A stretch of DNA of 64,000 nt from PFJX01 sp964542455. GTDB taxonomy: Bacteria > Pseudomonadota > Gammaproteobacteria > Burkholderiales > Thiobacillaceae. Of this stretch, positions 35,914-44,338 are shown in pieces (positions within the stretch are counted from its first letter, which is position 1; each line of letters begins with the position of its first letter). The stretch spans positions 33,728-97,727 of the forward strand of contig CAZIUC010000013.1 in NCBI GenBank assembly GCA_964542455.1, in the 5' to 3' direction. The notes beneath the pieces were generated by a model, which did not search any database, had not been told where the DNA came from, and worked only from the letters and a program-made list of their open reading frames with translations. Made by a program: the position numbers and the translations under genes.

Positions 35914-36110
35914 TGAACGATTGATCAAGGAATCAAGGATGATCGTGCCTGAATCGGCATCCACGCTTATGATGGTGTCAGGGCTGACGCGGCATCCTTG
36001 ATGCGCCGACACATGGATACGCATAGGTCCCAATACGCCCCAACCAGGCCGCCGCCACATGGCGACCAACCCCTTTTCACCGGCCACCACACCGGGATAT
36101 TCAGGAGCAG

Positions 36111-36221
36111 ATGATGAAAGGCCAAGAAGGCAAAAAAACCGCGAAGAAAGAGCCCGCCAAGACCATGAAGGAAAAGAAGGCGGATAAAAAACTCAAGAAA
36201 GAGGAAAAGCAGCGGCAATAA
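36111..36221 (+). CDS. Very small lysine-rich protein
   Basis: A 36-codon frame, MMKGQEGKKTAKKEPAKTMK then EKKADKKLKKEEKQRQ, with AGGAG 5 bp before the ATG. About 40% of the residues are lysine. It is likely helical and basic, perhaps nucleic-acid or membrane associated. It stands alone between the cyclase gene and the next coiled-coil protein. The region 35914-36110 upstream holds no gene that I can see. Translation is inferred from the ribosome site and composition only. Confidence 0.5.
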   Translation: MMKGQEGKKTAKKEPAKTMKEKKADKKLKKEEKQRQ

Positions 36222-36292
36222 GCATTCGGCGGCCCGGCGGGCCGCCCTATGCAACATGATCGAACACCCCTGAAACCCCGGATTTCCAGCCC

Positions 36293-36751
36293 ATGGCCGC
36301 CTGGCTCCCCGTCCTGAAAGCCGCTTTGCCCTATGTCAGCAACATCGTGGCGGCGGCGCTTCCCGTATTCACCTCGCGTCGTGGACAGGATGCCGCGGAT
36401 GACCTGGTCGGCCGCCAGATCGCCGAACTGCAGGAGGCGGTCACCAGCAACGCGGAGACGGTGAAAGGCCTTGCGGCACAGCTTGAACAAGCCCTCTCGG
36501 CGATCGCGACTGGCGAGACCGACCTGGCGCAACGCTTGACCACCTTGCAGGAAGCGCTCGCGCGTTGCGAGAGCAGCGCCAATCTGGCGCAGGCACAGGT
36601 AACTCGTCTCGAAGGCGTGGCGGCGGCATTGCAGTCCCGTATCGACGGGTTCGAACAGCAAGGCGACGGCATCCGGCGTCGGGAAACCACGCTCGCGACC
36701 ATCGCCGTGGTCGCGCTGATCGTCGCCTTCATCGCCTTGCTACTGCGCTGA
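36293..36751 (+). CDS. Coiled-coil protein with C-terminal membrane anchor, unknown function
   Basis: The 152-residue product has a short hydrophobic N-terminal segment (LPVLKAALPYVSNIVAAALP) and a long heptad-rich coiled coil (about 40-125) of A/E/Q/L-rich sequence. A single C-terminal helix (TTLATIAVVALIVAFIALLLR) follows. It resembles no named family that I recognise. It is the last gene before the nos cluster promoter. Confidence 0.6.
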   Translation: MAAWLPVLKAALPYVSNIVAAALPVFTSRRGQDAADDLVGRQIAELQEAVTSNAETVKGLAAQLEQALSAIATGETDLAQRLTTLQEALARCESSANLAQAQVTRLEGVAAALQSRIDGFEQQGDGIRRRETTLATIAVVALIVAFIALLLR

Positions 36752-36852
36752 CCGCGCGCGGTGGCTCGCCGCTGCCGCGATGGAGGCGGCATGAGGCCGA
36801 TATCACCTATCACCAAAGCCCACGCAGATACAGGCGTTTTTTTGCCTGATAC

Positions 36853-36918
36853 ATGACCATCATCAAGATAAAACCATCCTGAATAGTCTAAATAGTCTAG
36901 TGTGACAATTTGTCGCAC
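36853..36918 (+). promoter_or_regulatory. nosZ promoter region: FNR-like half site and overlapping palindrome
   Basis: ATGAC-CATC-ATCAA (36853-36866) has one perfect FNR/DNR half site and one degenerate half. If centred at -41.5, the start would be near 36901, with TAAATA (36889-36894) as the -10 box. A 19-bp palindrome, GTGTGACAA-T-TTGTCGCAC (36900-36918, one mismatch), overlaps that start, and AGGAGG precedes the nosZ ATG. The binding protein for the palindrome is unknown. Confidence 0.55.
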
Positions 36919-36945
36919 CCTATCCCTTTCATTTCAGGAGGCATC

Positions 36946-39240
36946 ATGAAGCGCGCTACCCTCCACGCCCTGTCACTGCTTGTGGCGTCTGCGCTGGGAA
37001 TGTCGGCCGGTATCAGTTGGTCGGCCGATTCCCTGCAAGACGTCATGAAGCAACGCGGGCTATCCCAGCAAGATCTGCTCGCCGCGGCGAAGACCTATGT
37101 ACCGACCGGAAAACGTGACGAATTCATCGCGTTTAGTTCGGGCGGTCATAGCGGCCAGGTGATGGTCTATGGCATCCCGTCCATGCGTATCCTCAAGTAC
37201 ATCGGCGTGTTCACACCCGAGCCCTGGCAGGGCTATGGCTACGACGAGGAATCCAAGGCCGTGATGAAAGGAGGCTGGATCAACGGCAAGGAGATCACCT
37301 GGGGCGATTCGCACCACCCGGCGCTATCCGAGACCAACGGCAACTACGATGGACAGTTCGTATTCATCAACGACAAGGCCAATCCGCGTATCGCGGTCAT
37401 CGACCTGCGCGATTTCGAGACCAAGCAGATTGTCGCCAACAAATTGTTCAAGTCGGAACACGGTGGCGCCTTCGTCACTCCCAACACGGAATACGTGATC
37501 GAGTCCGCCCAATATCCCGCGCCCCTGGACGGCAAATTCGAGCCGCTGGAGGATTTCAACGACAAATACCGCGGTGGTATTACGTACTGGAAATTTGACC
37601 GGCAGAAGGGCCGTATCGACGAGGGCAAATCGTTTACCTTCGAACTGCCGCCCTATAGCCAGGATCTCTCCGATGCCGGCAAGGGGCCTTCCAATGGCTG
37701 GTCATTCACCAACTCGTTCTGCTCCGAGCGTTACGTGGGTGGCATCGAGCGCGGTCGGCCGCCGTTCGAGGCGGGCTGTTCCGCCAAGGACACCGACTAC
37801 ATGCACGTCGTCAACTGGAAAATCGGCGAGCAGTTGGTCGCCCAAGGCAAGGCCAAGACCATCAACGGGGTAAAAATCATCCCGATGGACGTGGCGGTCA
37901 AAGCGGGCGCGCTGTTCCTGGTCCCCGAGCCGAAGAGCCCGCACGGTGTCGATGTGACCCCGGACGGCAAGCTCATCATCGTATCCGGCAAGCTCGACAC
38001 GCACGTTTCCGTGTATAGCTTTGAAAAGATCATGGCGGCCATCAAGGCCGGTCGTTTCGAAGGCCGGGATCCCTACGGCATCCCCATCATTAGCATGCAG
38101 GACGCCCTGCAACTCCAGGTGCAAGTCGGCCTCGGCCCCTTGCACACCCAGTTCGACTCGGAGCCCTGCGTGGCCTACACGTCCCTGTATGTGGACTCCC
38201 AGGTGGCGAAATGGGACTACTGCAAGGGCAAGGTGCTGGACAAGATTCCCGTGCACTACAACATCGGCCACCTGATGACCATGGAAGGCGACACCATGTC
38301 GCCCAAGGGCAAGTACCTGGTCGCGCTCAACAAGCTGGCCATCGACCGCTTCGACCCGGTTGGCCCTCTGCACCCGCAGAACCACCAGTTGATCGATATC
38401 GGCAACGACAAGATGCAGTTGCTCTACGACATGCCTGTGCCTTTGGGTGAGCCGCACTATGCCGTGGCCATCGCGGCCGACAAACTCAAGCCGGGCATCC
38501 GCTACAAGGCGGGCACCAACAGCCGTACCGATAGCCGTAGCGCCGGCGCGGCCAGGAGCGGCGAGGAGAAAGTAGTCAAGAAGGGCAACAAGGTGACGGT
38601 CTACGGCACCCTGATCCGCTCGCACATCGTTCCCGAGATCATCGACAACGTGAATGTGGGTGACGAGGTCACAATTTATATGACCAACCTCGAACGCGCT
38701 CAGGACGAAACCCACGGCTTCACCGTCGGCGGCTTCAACGTACATGCCTCAGTCGAGCCCGGAAAGACCGTATCGGTCAAGTTCAAGGCCGACCGTGAAG
38801 GCGTCTTCCCCTACTACTGCACCGAGTTCTGCTCGGCCCTGCACCTGGAAATGGAAGGCTACCTGCTGGTCAAGCCCAAGGGCTGGAAACCCGGCAAGAC
38901 CGCCAAGGCGGAAGCCAAGACTTACACCAAGGCCGACTACGAGAAGCAGCACAAGACCAACCTGGACACTCAGGCGGTCATCGACCAGGTCGTGGGCTAC
39001 ATCACCAGCGTCAATTACAAGGACTACCCGGATGTCGTGGCGATGGTAGAGGATGCCTTCGACCAACTGGGCAAGACCAAGGACGTCAAGGTCAAGATGG
39101 AAGCCGCGGTCAAGGCACAGGATTGGCAGAACGCCACCCTGTGGGCCGGCCAATGGTGGCAATACCAGGTCAAGACCGCCGACCTGGGCCTGCGCGCCAA
39201 GACCTACCTGGAGCAGCACAACGCCAAAAAGGTGAAATAA
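36946..39240 (+). CDS. nosZ: Nitrous oxide reductase, clade II (Sec-exported)
   Basis: The 764-residue periplasmic enzyme reduces N2O to N2. The signal peptide (MKRATLHALSLLVASALG) lacks a twin arginine, marking the Sec-dependent clade II form. CuZ histidines are seen in GDSHHPALS, KSEHGGAF, SPHGVDVT, LGPLHTQF, YNIGHLM and GEPHYAVA. The C-terminal cupredoxin domain has the CuA ligands in PYYCTEFCSALHLEMEG. After it comes an unusual Lys-rich tail of about 120 residues without a haem motif, in the place where epsilonproteobacterial enzymes carry a cytochrome domain. Confidence 0.98.
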   Translation: MKRATLHALSLLVASALGMSAGISWSADSLQDVMKQRGLSQQDLLAAAKTYVPTGKRDEFIAFSSGGHSGQVMVYGIPSMRILKYIGVFTPEPWQGYGYDEESKAVMKGGWINGKEITWGDSHHPALSETNGNYDGQFVFINDKANPRIAVIDLRDFETKQIVANKLFKSEHGGAFVTPNTEYVIESAQYPAPLDGKFEPLEDFNDKYRGGITYWKFDRQKGRIDEGKSFTFELPPYSQDLSDAGKGPSNGWSFTNSFCSERYVGGIERGRPPFEAGCSAKDTDYMHVVNWKIGEQLVAQGKAKTINGVKIIPMDVAVKAGALFLVPEPKSPHGVDVTPDGKLIIVSGKLDTHVSVYSFEKIMAAIKAGRFEGRDPYGIPIISMQDALQLQVQVGLGPLHTQFDSEPCVAYTSLYVDSQVAKWDYCKGKVLDKIPVHYNIGHLMTMEGDTMSPKGKYLVALNKLAIDRFDPVGPLHPQNHQLIDIGNDKMQLLYDMPVPLGEPHYAVAIAADKLKPGIRYKAGTNSRTDSRSAGAARSGEEKVVKKGNKVTVYGTLIRSHIVPEIIDNVNVGDEVTIYMTNLERAQDETHGFTVGGFNVHASVEPGKTVSVKFKADREGVFPYYCTEFCSALHLEMEGYLLVKPKGWKPGKTAKAEAKTYTKADYEKQHKTNLDTQAVIDQVVGYITSVNYKDYPDVVAMVEDAFDQLGKTKDVKVKMEAAVKAQDWQNATLWAGQWWQYQVKTADLGLRAKTYLEQHNAKKVK

Positions 39241-39262
39241 ACACCTGACAGGCAATACGAGG

Positions 39263-39284
39263 TGGGGGGGCTACGGCTCCCCCA
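39263..39284 (+). terminator. Hairpin with UACG tetraloop after nosZ
   Basis: A 9-bp stem (TGGGGGGGC / GCTCCCCCA, one G-U pair) is closed by cUACGg, a very stable UNCG-type tetraloop. It starts 23 bp after the nosZ stop and is followed by TTTCATTC rather than a long U tract. It may be a partial terminator or mRNA 3' stabiliser separating nosZ from its accessory genes. Confidence 0.65.
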
Positions 39285-39302
39285 TTTCATTCAATGAAAA
39301 GG

Positions 39303-39335
39303 TTGATGATGGTCAACTATCTTGACGTTCATCAA
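39303..39335 (+). promoter_or_regulatory. Two FNR/DNR-like boxes upstream of the nos accessory genes
   Basis: TTGAT-GATG-GTCAA (39303-39316) and TTGAC-GTTC-ATCAA (39322-39335) each match TTGAT-N4-ATCAA with one mismatch. Their centres are 19 bp apart. They lie 81-113 bp before the cytochrome c start, suggesting a second, oxygen- or NO-controlled promoter for the accessory operon. Confidence 0.7.
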
Positions 39336-39415
39336 GGCCGAGCATCACGCTTTGGCTTTCCATGCACGGCAAGCACCCAGCCCATCCCTTTTTTCCAAAT
39401 CCAAGGAGCCTGAAC

Positions 39416-40051
39416 ATGAAGATCAGAAATTTGCTCGCACTCTGTTTCACCCTGGCCTCCGCATCCGCCTGGGCGGGGATACCCTCGACGGACGGCGCCG
39501 ACCCGCTCAAACTCAAGGGCAATGCCAAGCAAGGTGAAGAAGTCTTTGAAGTCTGTTCCGCTTGCCACCTGGCCAGCGGTATCGGCCGCCCTGATGGCAC
39601 CCTGCCGGTCGTCGCCGGGCAACACACGGCGGTACTGGTCAAGCAGATGGTGGATATCCGCACGGGTCACCGCGACAACCCCACCATGTACCCGTTCGCG
39701 CAGTCCATGACCCCGCAGGAAATGGCCGACAGCGCCGCCTACATGCACACCCTCAAGCTCTCGTCCAGCAACGGCAAGGGCTCGGGCAAAAATGCAAAAC
39801 AAGGCATGGCACTGTATGAGAAAGACTGCAAGTCCTGTCACGGCGCCAAAGGCGAAGGTAACGAGGCCAAATTCATTCCCATGCTGACCGGACAGCATTT
39901 CAAGTACATGCAGCGGCAACTCGGCGAAATGCGCGCAGGCAAGCGCAAGAATGCCGACAAGGACATGATGAAAGTAATCAAGTCCTACACGGATGCTGAT
40001 ATCGAAGCGGTAAGCGACGCCATGTCCCGCCTGCCCATCCCCAAGAAGTAG
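39416..40051 (+). CDS. Dihaem c-type cytochrome (nos-associated)
   Basis: The 211-residue periplasmic protein starts at MKIRNLLALC with AAGGAG at good spacing, and has a signal peptide ending SAWAG. Two class I cytochrome c domains follow, with haem sites CSACH (about residue 47) and CKSCH (about 137). The methionine ligands are probably in MYPFAQSM and KFIPMLTG. It likely carries electrons to NosZ, as in other clade II clusters. Confidence 0.92.
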   Translation: MKIRNLLALCFTLASASAWAGIPSTDGADPLKLKGNAKQGEEVFEVCSACHLASGIGRPDGTLPVVAGQHTAVLVKQMVDIRTGHRDNPTMYPFAQSMTPQEMADSAAYMHTLKLSSSNGKGSGKNAKQGMALYEKDCKSCHGAKGEGNEAKFIPMLTGQHFKYMQRQLGEMRAGKRKNADKDMMKVIKSYTDADIEAVSDAMSRLPIPKK

Positions 40052-40059
40052 TCATGCCC

Positions 40060-40085
40060 GCGGCGGGCGCGCTGACGCCCGCCGC
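40060..40085 (+). terminator. Strong hairpin between the cytochrome c gene and nosB
   Basis: A perfect 10-bp GC stem (GCGGCGGGCG / CGCCCGCCGC) with a 6-nt loop, followed by CCTTCTTC. As the cluster continues, it is more likely a processing or attenuation element than a full stop. Confidence 0.5.
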
Positions 40086-40128
40086 CCTTCTTCACCCCAT
40101 ACAATTTCCTCACTCTCAGGACTCCATC

Positions 40129-41082
40129 ATGGCTCGCTCATCCACCCAGACCACCCGACTGCTCACATTCGGCGCCCTGCTGGTGTTGGTGGCGACCTAT
40201 TTCGCGCCGATCTGGTGGGTTTCGCTGACCGCCCCGAACTACCCGCCCGATGCCTTCCCGGACGGCATCCGCATTCATTTCCATTTCAATGGCGTGTTCA
40301 ACGGCTGCAAGGGTACTGTCATCAAGAAAAGCGAGATATACCAGGGTGACCTGGGCGACTCTCGTGAGGATGAAATGCGCAGCCAGTCCTCGCAGACCCA
40401 GTCTTTGAACTGCGTCCATGAGATGAACACCATCAACCACTACGTCGGCATGTATCCCATCGATTCCGGGGCGCCGGTGGAGCGTGGCCTGTCACGTTAT
40501 TTCTTCGGCTTTTTCGGCGTCATGCTGGCGGCCTTCGCCTTCCCCGCGCGAAAAACCCAGGTCACGATACTGGCGGCGGGTTTCCTGGCGGTGACCGCCT
40601 GGATGGGCGGCGAGATGCTCGGCGCCGGGCGCCTGGGCGAACTGCTGGAACACTACCGAGTCGCCTCTGGCGCCTATTTCAACGAACCGGCCATCCTCGC
40701 GCGCTGGACCGGCAATCTGGAACTGGCCCTGAAGTTGACCATGGCCGGCCTGGTGGCCGCCATGCTGGTGGTGCTCGCCGGCGTCAGATACTCGCGACCG
40801 TTCTCCCTGCTGCTGGCTCTGATACCGGCCCTGCTGCCGGTGTTTTTCGTGGTCGACTATGCCGGCTGGCTCTGGTTCTTCGGCCACAACCTGAATCCCT
40901 GGGGCGCGTTCACGGTAAAACCCTTCATGCCCACCGTGTTCGGCGAGGGCAAGGTGGCGCAGTTCTCCACCTACTCCTACCCCTACATCGGCTACGCCAT
41001 GTTGTTGCTGGTAAGCGCCCTGCTGGCGCCCGCGATCCTGCTGCGCCGCAAGGCGATGCGTGAAGAAGCTGGCGGCGTCTGA
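40129..41082 (+). CDS. nosB: NosB-like membrane protein
   Basis: The 317-residue protein has an N-terminal helix (LLTFGALLVLVATYFAPIWWVSL), a periplasmic loop with two cysteines (FNGCKGT and LNCVHEMN), and five or more helices to the C-terminus. A membrane protein at this place, between a cytochrome c and nosD, is a hallmark of clade II nos clusters, where it is called NosB. Its role is unproven; it may pass electrons from quinol. The name is given by context and topology. Confidence 0.82.
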   Translation: MARSSTQTTRLLTFGALLVLVATYFAPIWWVSLTAPNYPPDAFPDGIRIHFHFNGVFNGCKGTVIKKSEIYQGDLGDSREDEMRSQSSQTQSLNCVHEMNTINHYVGMYPIDSGAPVERGLSRYFFGFFGVMLAAFAFPARKTQVTILAAGFLAVTAWMGGEMLGAGRLGELLEHYRVASGAYFNEPAILARWTGNLELALKLTMAGLVAAMLVVLAGVRYSRPFSLLLALIPALLPVFFVVDYAGWLWFFGHNLNPWGAFTVKPFMPTVFGEGKVAQFSTYSYPYIGYAMLLLVSALLAPAILLRRKAMREEAGGV

Positions 41083-41092
41083 GAGACACGCG

Positions 41093-42454
41093 ATGCGCTT
41101 CGCACGCTTTGTCCTGGTCGCCACACTGACGTTAAGCGCCACCGCGTCGGTTGGCTTCAGCCCGGAACAGGAACCCGCGCGCGGCGCATCCGACCACGCC
41201 CCCGCGCGCGCCATCCTGAACGCGCCCAAACCGGTCTACCCCCTCTATATGCGCGACAAGCGCATCCACGGTCTGAAACCGTTCCAGGCACTGGTGGATG
41301 CCGCCCCCGCCGGTTCCGTGCTGCGTCCGCCGCCCGGCAGCTATGCGGGGCCGGTGAATCTGAACAAACCCCTCACCATCGACGGCGGCGGCAAGGTCAC
41401 CATCGACGCGGGCGACAAGGGCAGCGTGTTCACCCTGACCGCTGACGGTGCCGTTCTGCGCGGTGTGCATCTCACCGGCTCGGGCGGTTCCCACGACACC
41501 GAAGACGCCTGCCTGGAGATACGCGGGAATCGCAATGTGGCCGAGAACCTGGTCATCGACAACTGTCTGTTCGGCATCGACCTGCGACAGTCCGACGAAA
41601 ACATCGTGCGCAACAACCGCATCACCTCCAAGCCCGTCGATCTCGGCGTGCGCGGCGACGGACTGCGCCTCTGGTACAGCATGAAGAACCTGGTCGAGGG
41701 CAACAGCCTGATCGATACGCGCGATTTCGTGGTCTGGTATTCCAACGGCAACATCATCCGCAACAACACTGGCCGGCGCAGCCGTTATTCGATGCACTTC
41801 ATGTTTGCCCAGGCCAACCTGGTGGAGGGCAACCGCTATTACGACAATGCCGTGGGCATCTACGTCATGTACACGGAAGGCATCACCATCCGCAACAACC
41901 TGATTTCGCACGCCAATGGCGCCACCGGCATGGCCATCGGCTTCAAAGAGGCGAGCAACACGGTGGTGGAAAACAACGACATCATCTACTGCGCCACCGG
42001 CATCGCTTCCGACCTGTCGCCCTATCAGCCCGACACCAAGATATGGATCCGCAACAACCACATCGCCTACAACGGCGTCGGCATGCTGTTCAACAACGAA
42101 CGCGTCGGCAACATCGTCACCGACAACGTGTTCGAGGGAAATCTCACCCATGTCGCGGTAAACGGCGCCGGCAACGTGCGCAGCAACACCTGGCGGGGCA
42201 ATTACTGGGATGACTACCAGGGCTTCGATCGCAATAACGACGGGCGCGGCGACAGCGCCTACGAAACCTATGCCTATGCCGATCAGATCTGGATGGAAAA
42301 GCCACACGCCCTCTTCTTCAAGAACACCCCATTGATGGAAGCGCTGGATTTTCTGGAACGCCTCGCCCCCTTTTCCACCCCCAACCTGATCCTGCGCGAC
42401 GACTCGCCGCGCTTCACGAAACCCGCGCGTTATGGCAGCCAAACTCCCTCATAA
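41093..42454 (+). CDS. nosD: NosD copper-centre maturation protein
   Basis: The 453-residue periplasmic right-handed beta-helix protein has a signal peptide (MRFARFVLVATLTLSATASV) and repeated N-rich rungs (GNRNVAENLVI, ENIVRNNRI, TVVENNDIIYC). It ends with the typical RGNYWDDYQGFDRNNDGRGD block. NosD works with NosF and NosY in assembly of the CuZ site. It overlaps nosG by 23 bp. A second NosD gene lies at 47115. Confidence 0.94.
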   Translation: MRFARFVLVATLTLSATASVGFSPEQEPARGASDHAPARAILNAPKPVYPLYMRDKRIHGLKPFQALVDAAPAGSVLRPPPGSYAGPVNLNKPLTIDGGGKVTIDAGDKGSVFTLTADGAVLRGVHLTGSGGSHDTEDACLEIRGNRNVAENLVIDNCLFGIDLRQSDENIVRNNRITSKPVDLGVRGDGLRLWYSMKNLVEGNSLIDTRDFVVWYSNGNIIRNNTGRRSRYSMHFMFAQANLVEGNRYYDNAVGIYVMYTEGITIRNNLISHANGATGMAIGFKEASNTVVENNDIIYCATGIASDLSPYQPDTKIWIRNNHIAYNGVGMLFNNERVGNIVTDNVFEGNLTHVAVNGAGNVRSNTWRGNYWDDYQGFDRNNDGRGDSAYETYAYADQIWMEKPHALFFKNTPLMEALDFLERLAPFSTPNLILRDDSPRFTKPARYGSQTPS

Positions 42455-43238
42455 GGCGGAACAGGCGCGCCGCCGCTTTCTACGCGCCCTCATCGGCGGT
42501 GGCGCCCTGCTTGCCGCCGGCGGCGCGGGATGGCTGCCGCTGGCCTATGGCGGCAACACTCGCCTGCGCCCGCCCGGTGCCCTCGAAGAGGAAGACTTCC
42601 TCGCCTCCTGCATCAAATGCGGCCAATGCGTCCAGGTCTGCCCGGTCAATGCCATCAAACTCGCCGATCTCGGCGACGGCTACGGTGTCGGCACCCCCTT
42701 TATCGACGCCCGCGCCCAGGCCTGTGATTTTTCCTGCGATGCCGTCCAGTGCATCCTGGCCTGCCCCACCGGCGCGCTCACCTATGAAAAACCGAAACAC
42801 CTGGCCACGCGCGAGGCGATGCGCCTGGCCGGCGCGCCCATCCTGCTGGCCAAGGAAAAAGACCCTGAACCCACCCTCAACCTGAAAGAGCGCGCCGGTG
42901 TGGCGCGCCTCGCCCGACCCGATCTATGTCTGGCGCGCCAGGGCAAAGGTTACAAAGGGGCGGCGCGAGCAGCCGGCTACAAGGGCGAACTGCGTTTCAT
43001 GGACGTCGACCGCTGGCGCCCTATCCCACTCAACGACCACCCCTTCGACGTGCCGGTATGCGATCTCTGTGTGCGCACCTGCCCGATCAAAGGCGCGATC
43101 AGCCTGGAACCGCTAGCCAATGGGCACATGACCCCGGTGGTTCACGAACCCTGCGTCGGTTGCGGGGTGTGCGAAATGGCCTGCCCGACCGAACCGGCGG
43201 CCATCGTCATCGATCCGCGCCGCGGCTGGGGGGTGTGA
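42432..43238 (+). CDS. nosG: NosG, NapG-like ferredoxin with Tat signal
   Basis: The 268-residue protein has an N-terminal RRRFLRAL twin-arginine motif and hydrophobic stretch, then four 4Fe-4S sites (CIKCGQCVQVCP, CDAVQCILACP, CDLCVRTCP, CVGCGVCEMACP). It is probably a periplasmic electron carrier working with NosH to connect the quinone pool to NosZ. It overlaps nosD upstream and nosH downstream (TGATG). Confidence 0.92.
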   Translation: MAAKLPHKAEQARRRFLRALIGGGALLAAGGAGWLPLAYGGNTRLRPPGALEEEDFLASCIKCGQCVQVCPVNAIKLADLGDGYGVGTPFIDARAQACDFSCDAVQCILACPTGALTYEKPKHLATREAMRLAGAPILLAKEKDPEPTLNLKERAGVARLARPDLCLARQGKGYKGAARAAGYKGELRFMDVDRWRPIPLNDHPFDVPVCDLCVRTCPIKGAISLEPLANGHMTPVVHEPCVGCGVCEMACPTEPAAIVIDPRRGWGV

Positions 43239-44206
43239 TGTCGCTACGTGAATCGGCAAGGCTGCTGTTCGGCGGTGAAGTGCGTAAGCCCGAAGCCTCC
43301 GACTACACCCCCGGCGCGCGCCAGGTGCATGAACTCAAGCGCATGGATGGCGCGAACCGCAAGGCGCTGGCGGAGGAGATGCACAAGGAGCATCGCCATA
43401 CCCATACCTGGCGCAACCGGCGCTGGACGGTGCTGATCGTGGTGAACCTGCTGTTCGTGCTGTCCTTCTGGCTGGACATCCAGATCCTCGAAGGCGCGCT
43501 CACCGCCTCGCGTTTCCTCGGCTTCCACCTCATCGACCTCAATTCCGCGTTGCAGGTGATGCTGGCGCACAAGCACATCCTGGTGAATTTGGTGATCGGC
43601 ACCGCCACCGTCTTCGTGCTCTGGGTGCTGCTGGGCGGACGCACCTTCTGTTCCTGGGTGTGCCCCTACCATCTGCTCGCGGAATGGGCGGAAAACCTGC
43701 ATCTGTACCTGGTGGAGAAGAAGAAGGTCAGCGACCACACTTTTCATCGCGGCCTGCGCAGCGTGCTCTGGCTGCTGTTCGCGGCCCTGACCTGGTTCAC
43801 CGGCTATACCGTGTTCGAGACCCTCTCGCTCACCGGCATCCTGTCGCGCGCCCTGATCTACGGCCCCGGCCTCGCCCTGCTCTGGGTCCTGTTCTGGCTG
43901 CTGATCGAAGTGTTCTATTCGCGCCGCGCCTGGTGCCGCTATTTCTGCCCGATCGGCCTCACCTATGGCGTGGTCGGGCTACCCTCCCCGACACAGGTCG
44001 GCTACCGGCTGGAACACTGCTTCCACGAAGGCGATTGCCGCAAGGTCTGTCTGGTGCCGCATGTGCTGGAATGCGTCATCAAGGGCCGCGCCACCGCTGA
44101 AACGATGAGCATCGGCGCCGACTGCACCCGCTGCGGCCTGTGTGTGGACGTCTGCCCGAGTGGCGCCCTGCATTTCGAGGTCAAGGGCTTGAGCCAATGG
44201 CTATGA
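43238..44206 (+). CDS. nosH: NosH, NapH-like quinol-oxidising Fe-S membrane protein
   Basis: The 322-residue protein has a cytoplasmic N-terminus and about four membrane helices with the polyferredoxin motifs CSWVCPYHL and CRYFCPIGL between them. One C-terminal ferredoxin site, CTRCGLCVDVCPSG, is present. It is the membrane partner of NosG. The start is fixed by overlap with the nosG stop. Confidence 0.92.
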   Translation: MSLRESARLLFGGEVRKPEASDYTPGARQVHELKRMDGANRKALAEEMHKEHRHTHTWRNRRWTVLIVVNLLFVLSFWLDIQILEGALTASRFLGFHLIDLNSALQVMLAHKHILVNLVIGTATVFVLWVLLGGRTFCSWVCPYHLLAEWAENLHLYLVEKKKVSDHTFHRGLRSVLWLLFAALTWFTGYTVFETLSLTGILSRALIYGPGLALLWVLFWLLIEVFYSRRAWCRYFCPIGLTYGVVGLPSPTQVGYRLEHCFHEGDCRKVCLVPHVLECVIKGRATAETMSIGADCTRCGLCVDVCPSGALHFEVKGLSQWL

Positions 44207-44338
44207 ACCGCGGCGTGGGATGTGGAGAGCTTGCGAACCGCATCACCCGGTATGGCCAAGACTCGACGCGGTTCGCTACGCTCTGATGAAGCCCCTACCC
44301 TTCGGTAACCACATCCTACGCAATTTCCAGGACCCCCT
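44207..44338. repeat. Dispersed repeat between nosH and nosF
   Basis: No gene is seen. Inverted GCGAACCGCATC/GCGGTTCGC arms are followed at 44281-44307 by a 27-bp stretch that recurs exactly, in reverse, within mrpD (2720-2746). Confidence 0.7.

Noticed and set aside
35920..35945. FNR-like site TTGATCAAGGAATCAA
   Set aside because: The half sites are separated by 6 rather than 4 bases and no anaerobic gene follows.
36946..37030. Twin-arginine signal on NosZ
   Set aside because: The N-terminus reads MKRATLHALSLL, with no RR pair, so it is Sec-type.
38890..39240. Cytochrome c domain at the NosZ C-terminus
   Set aside because: No CxxCH is present in the tail.
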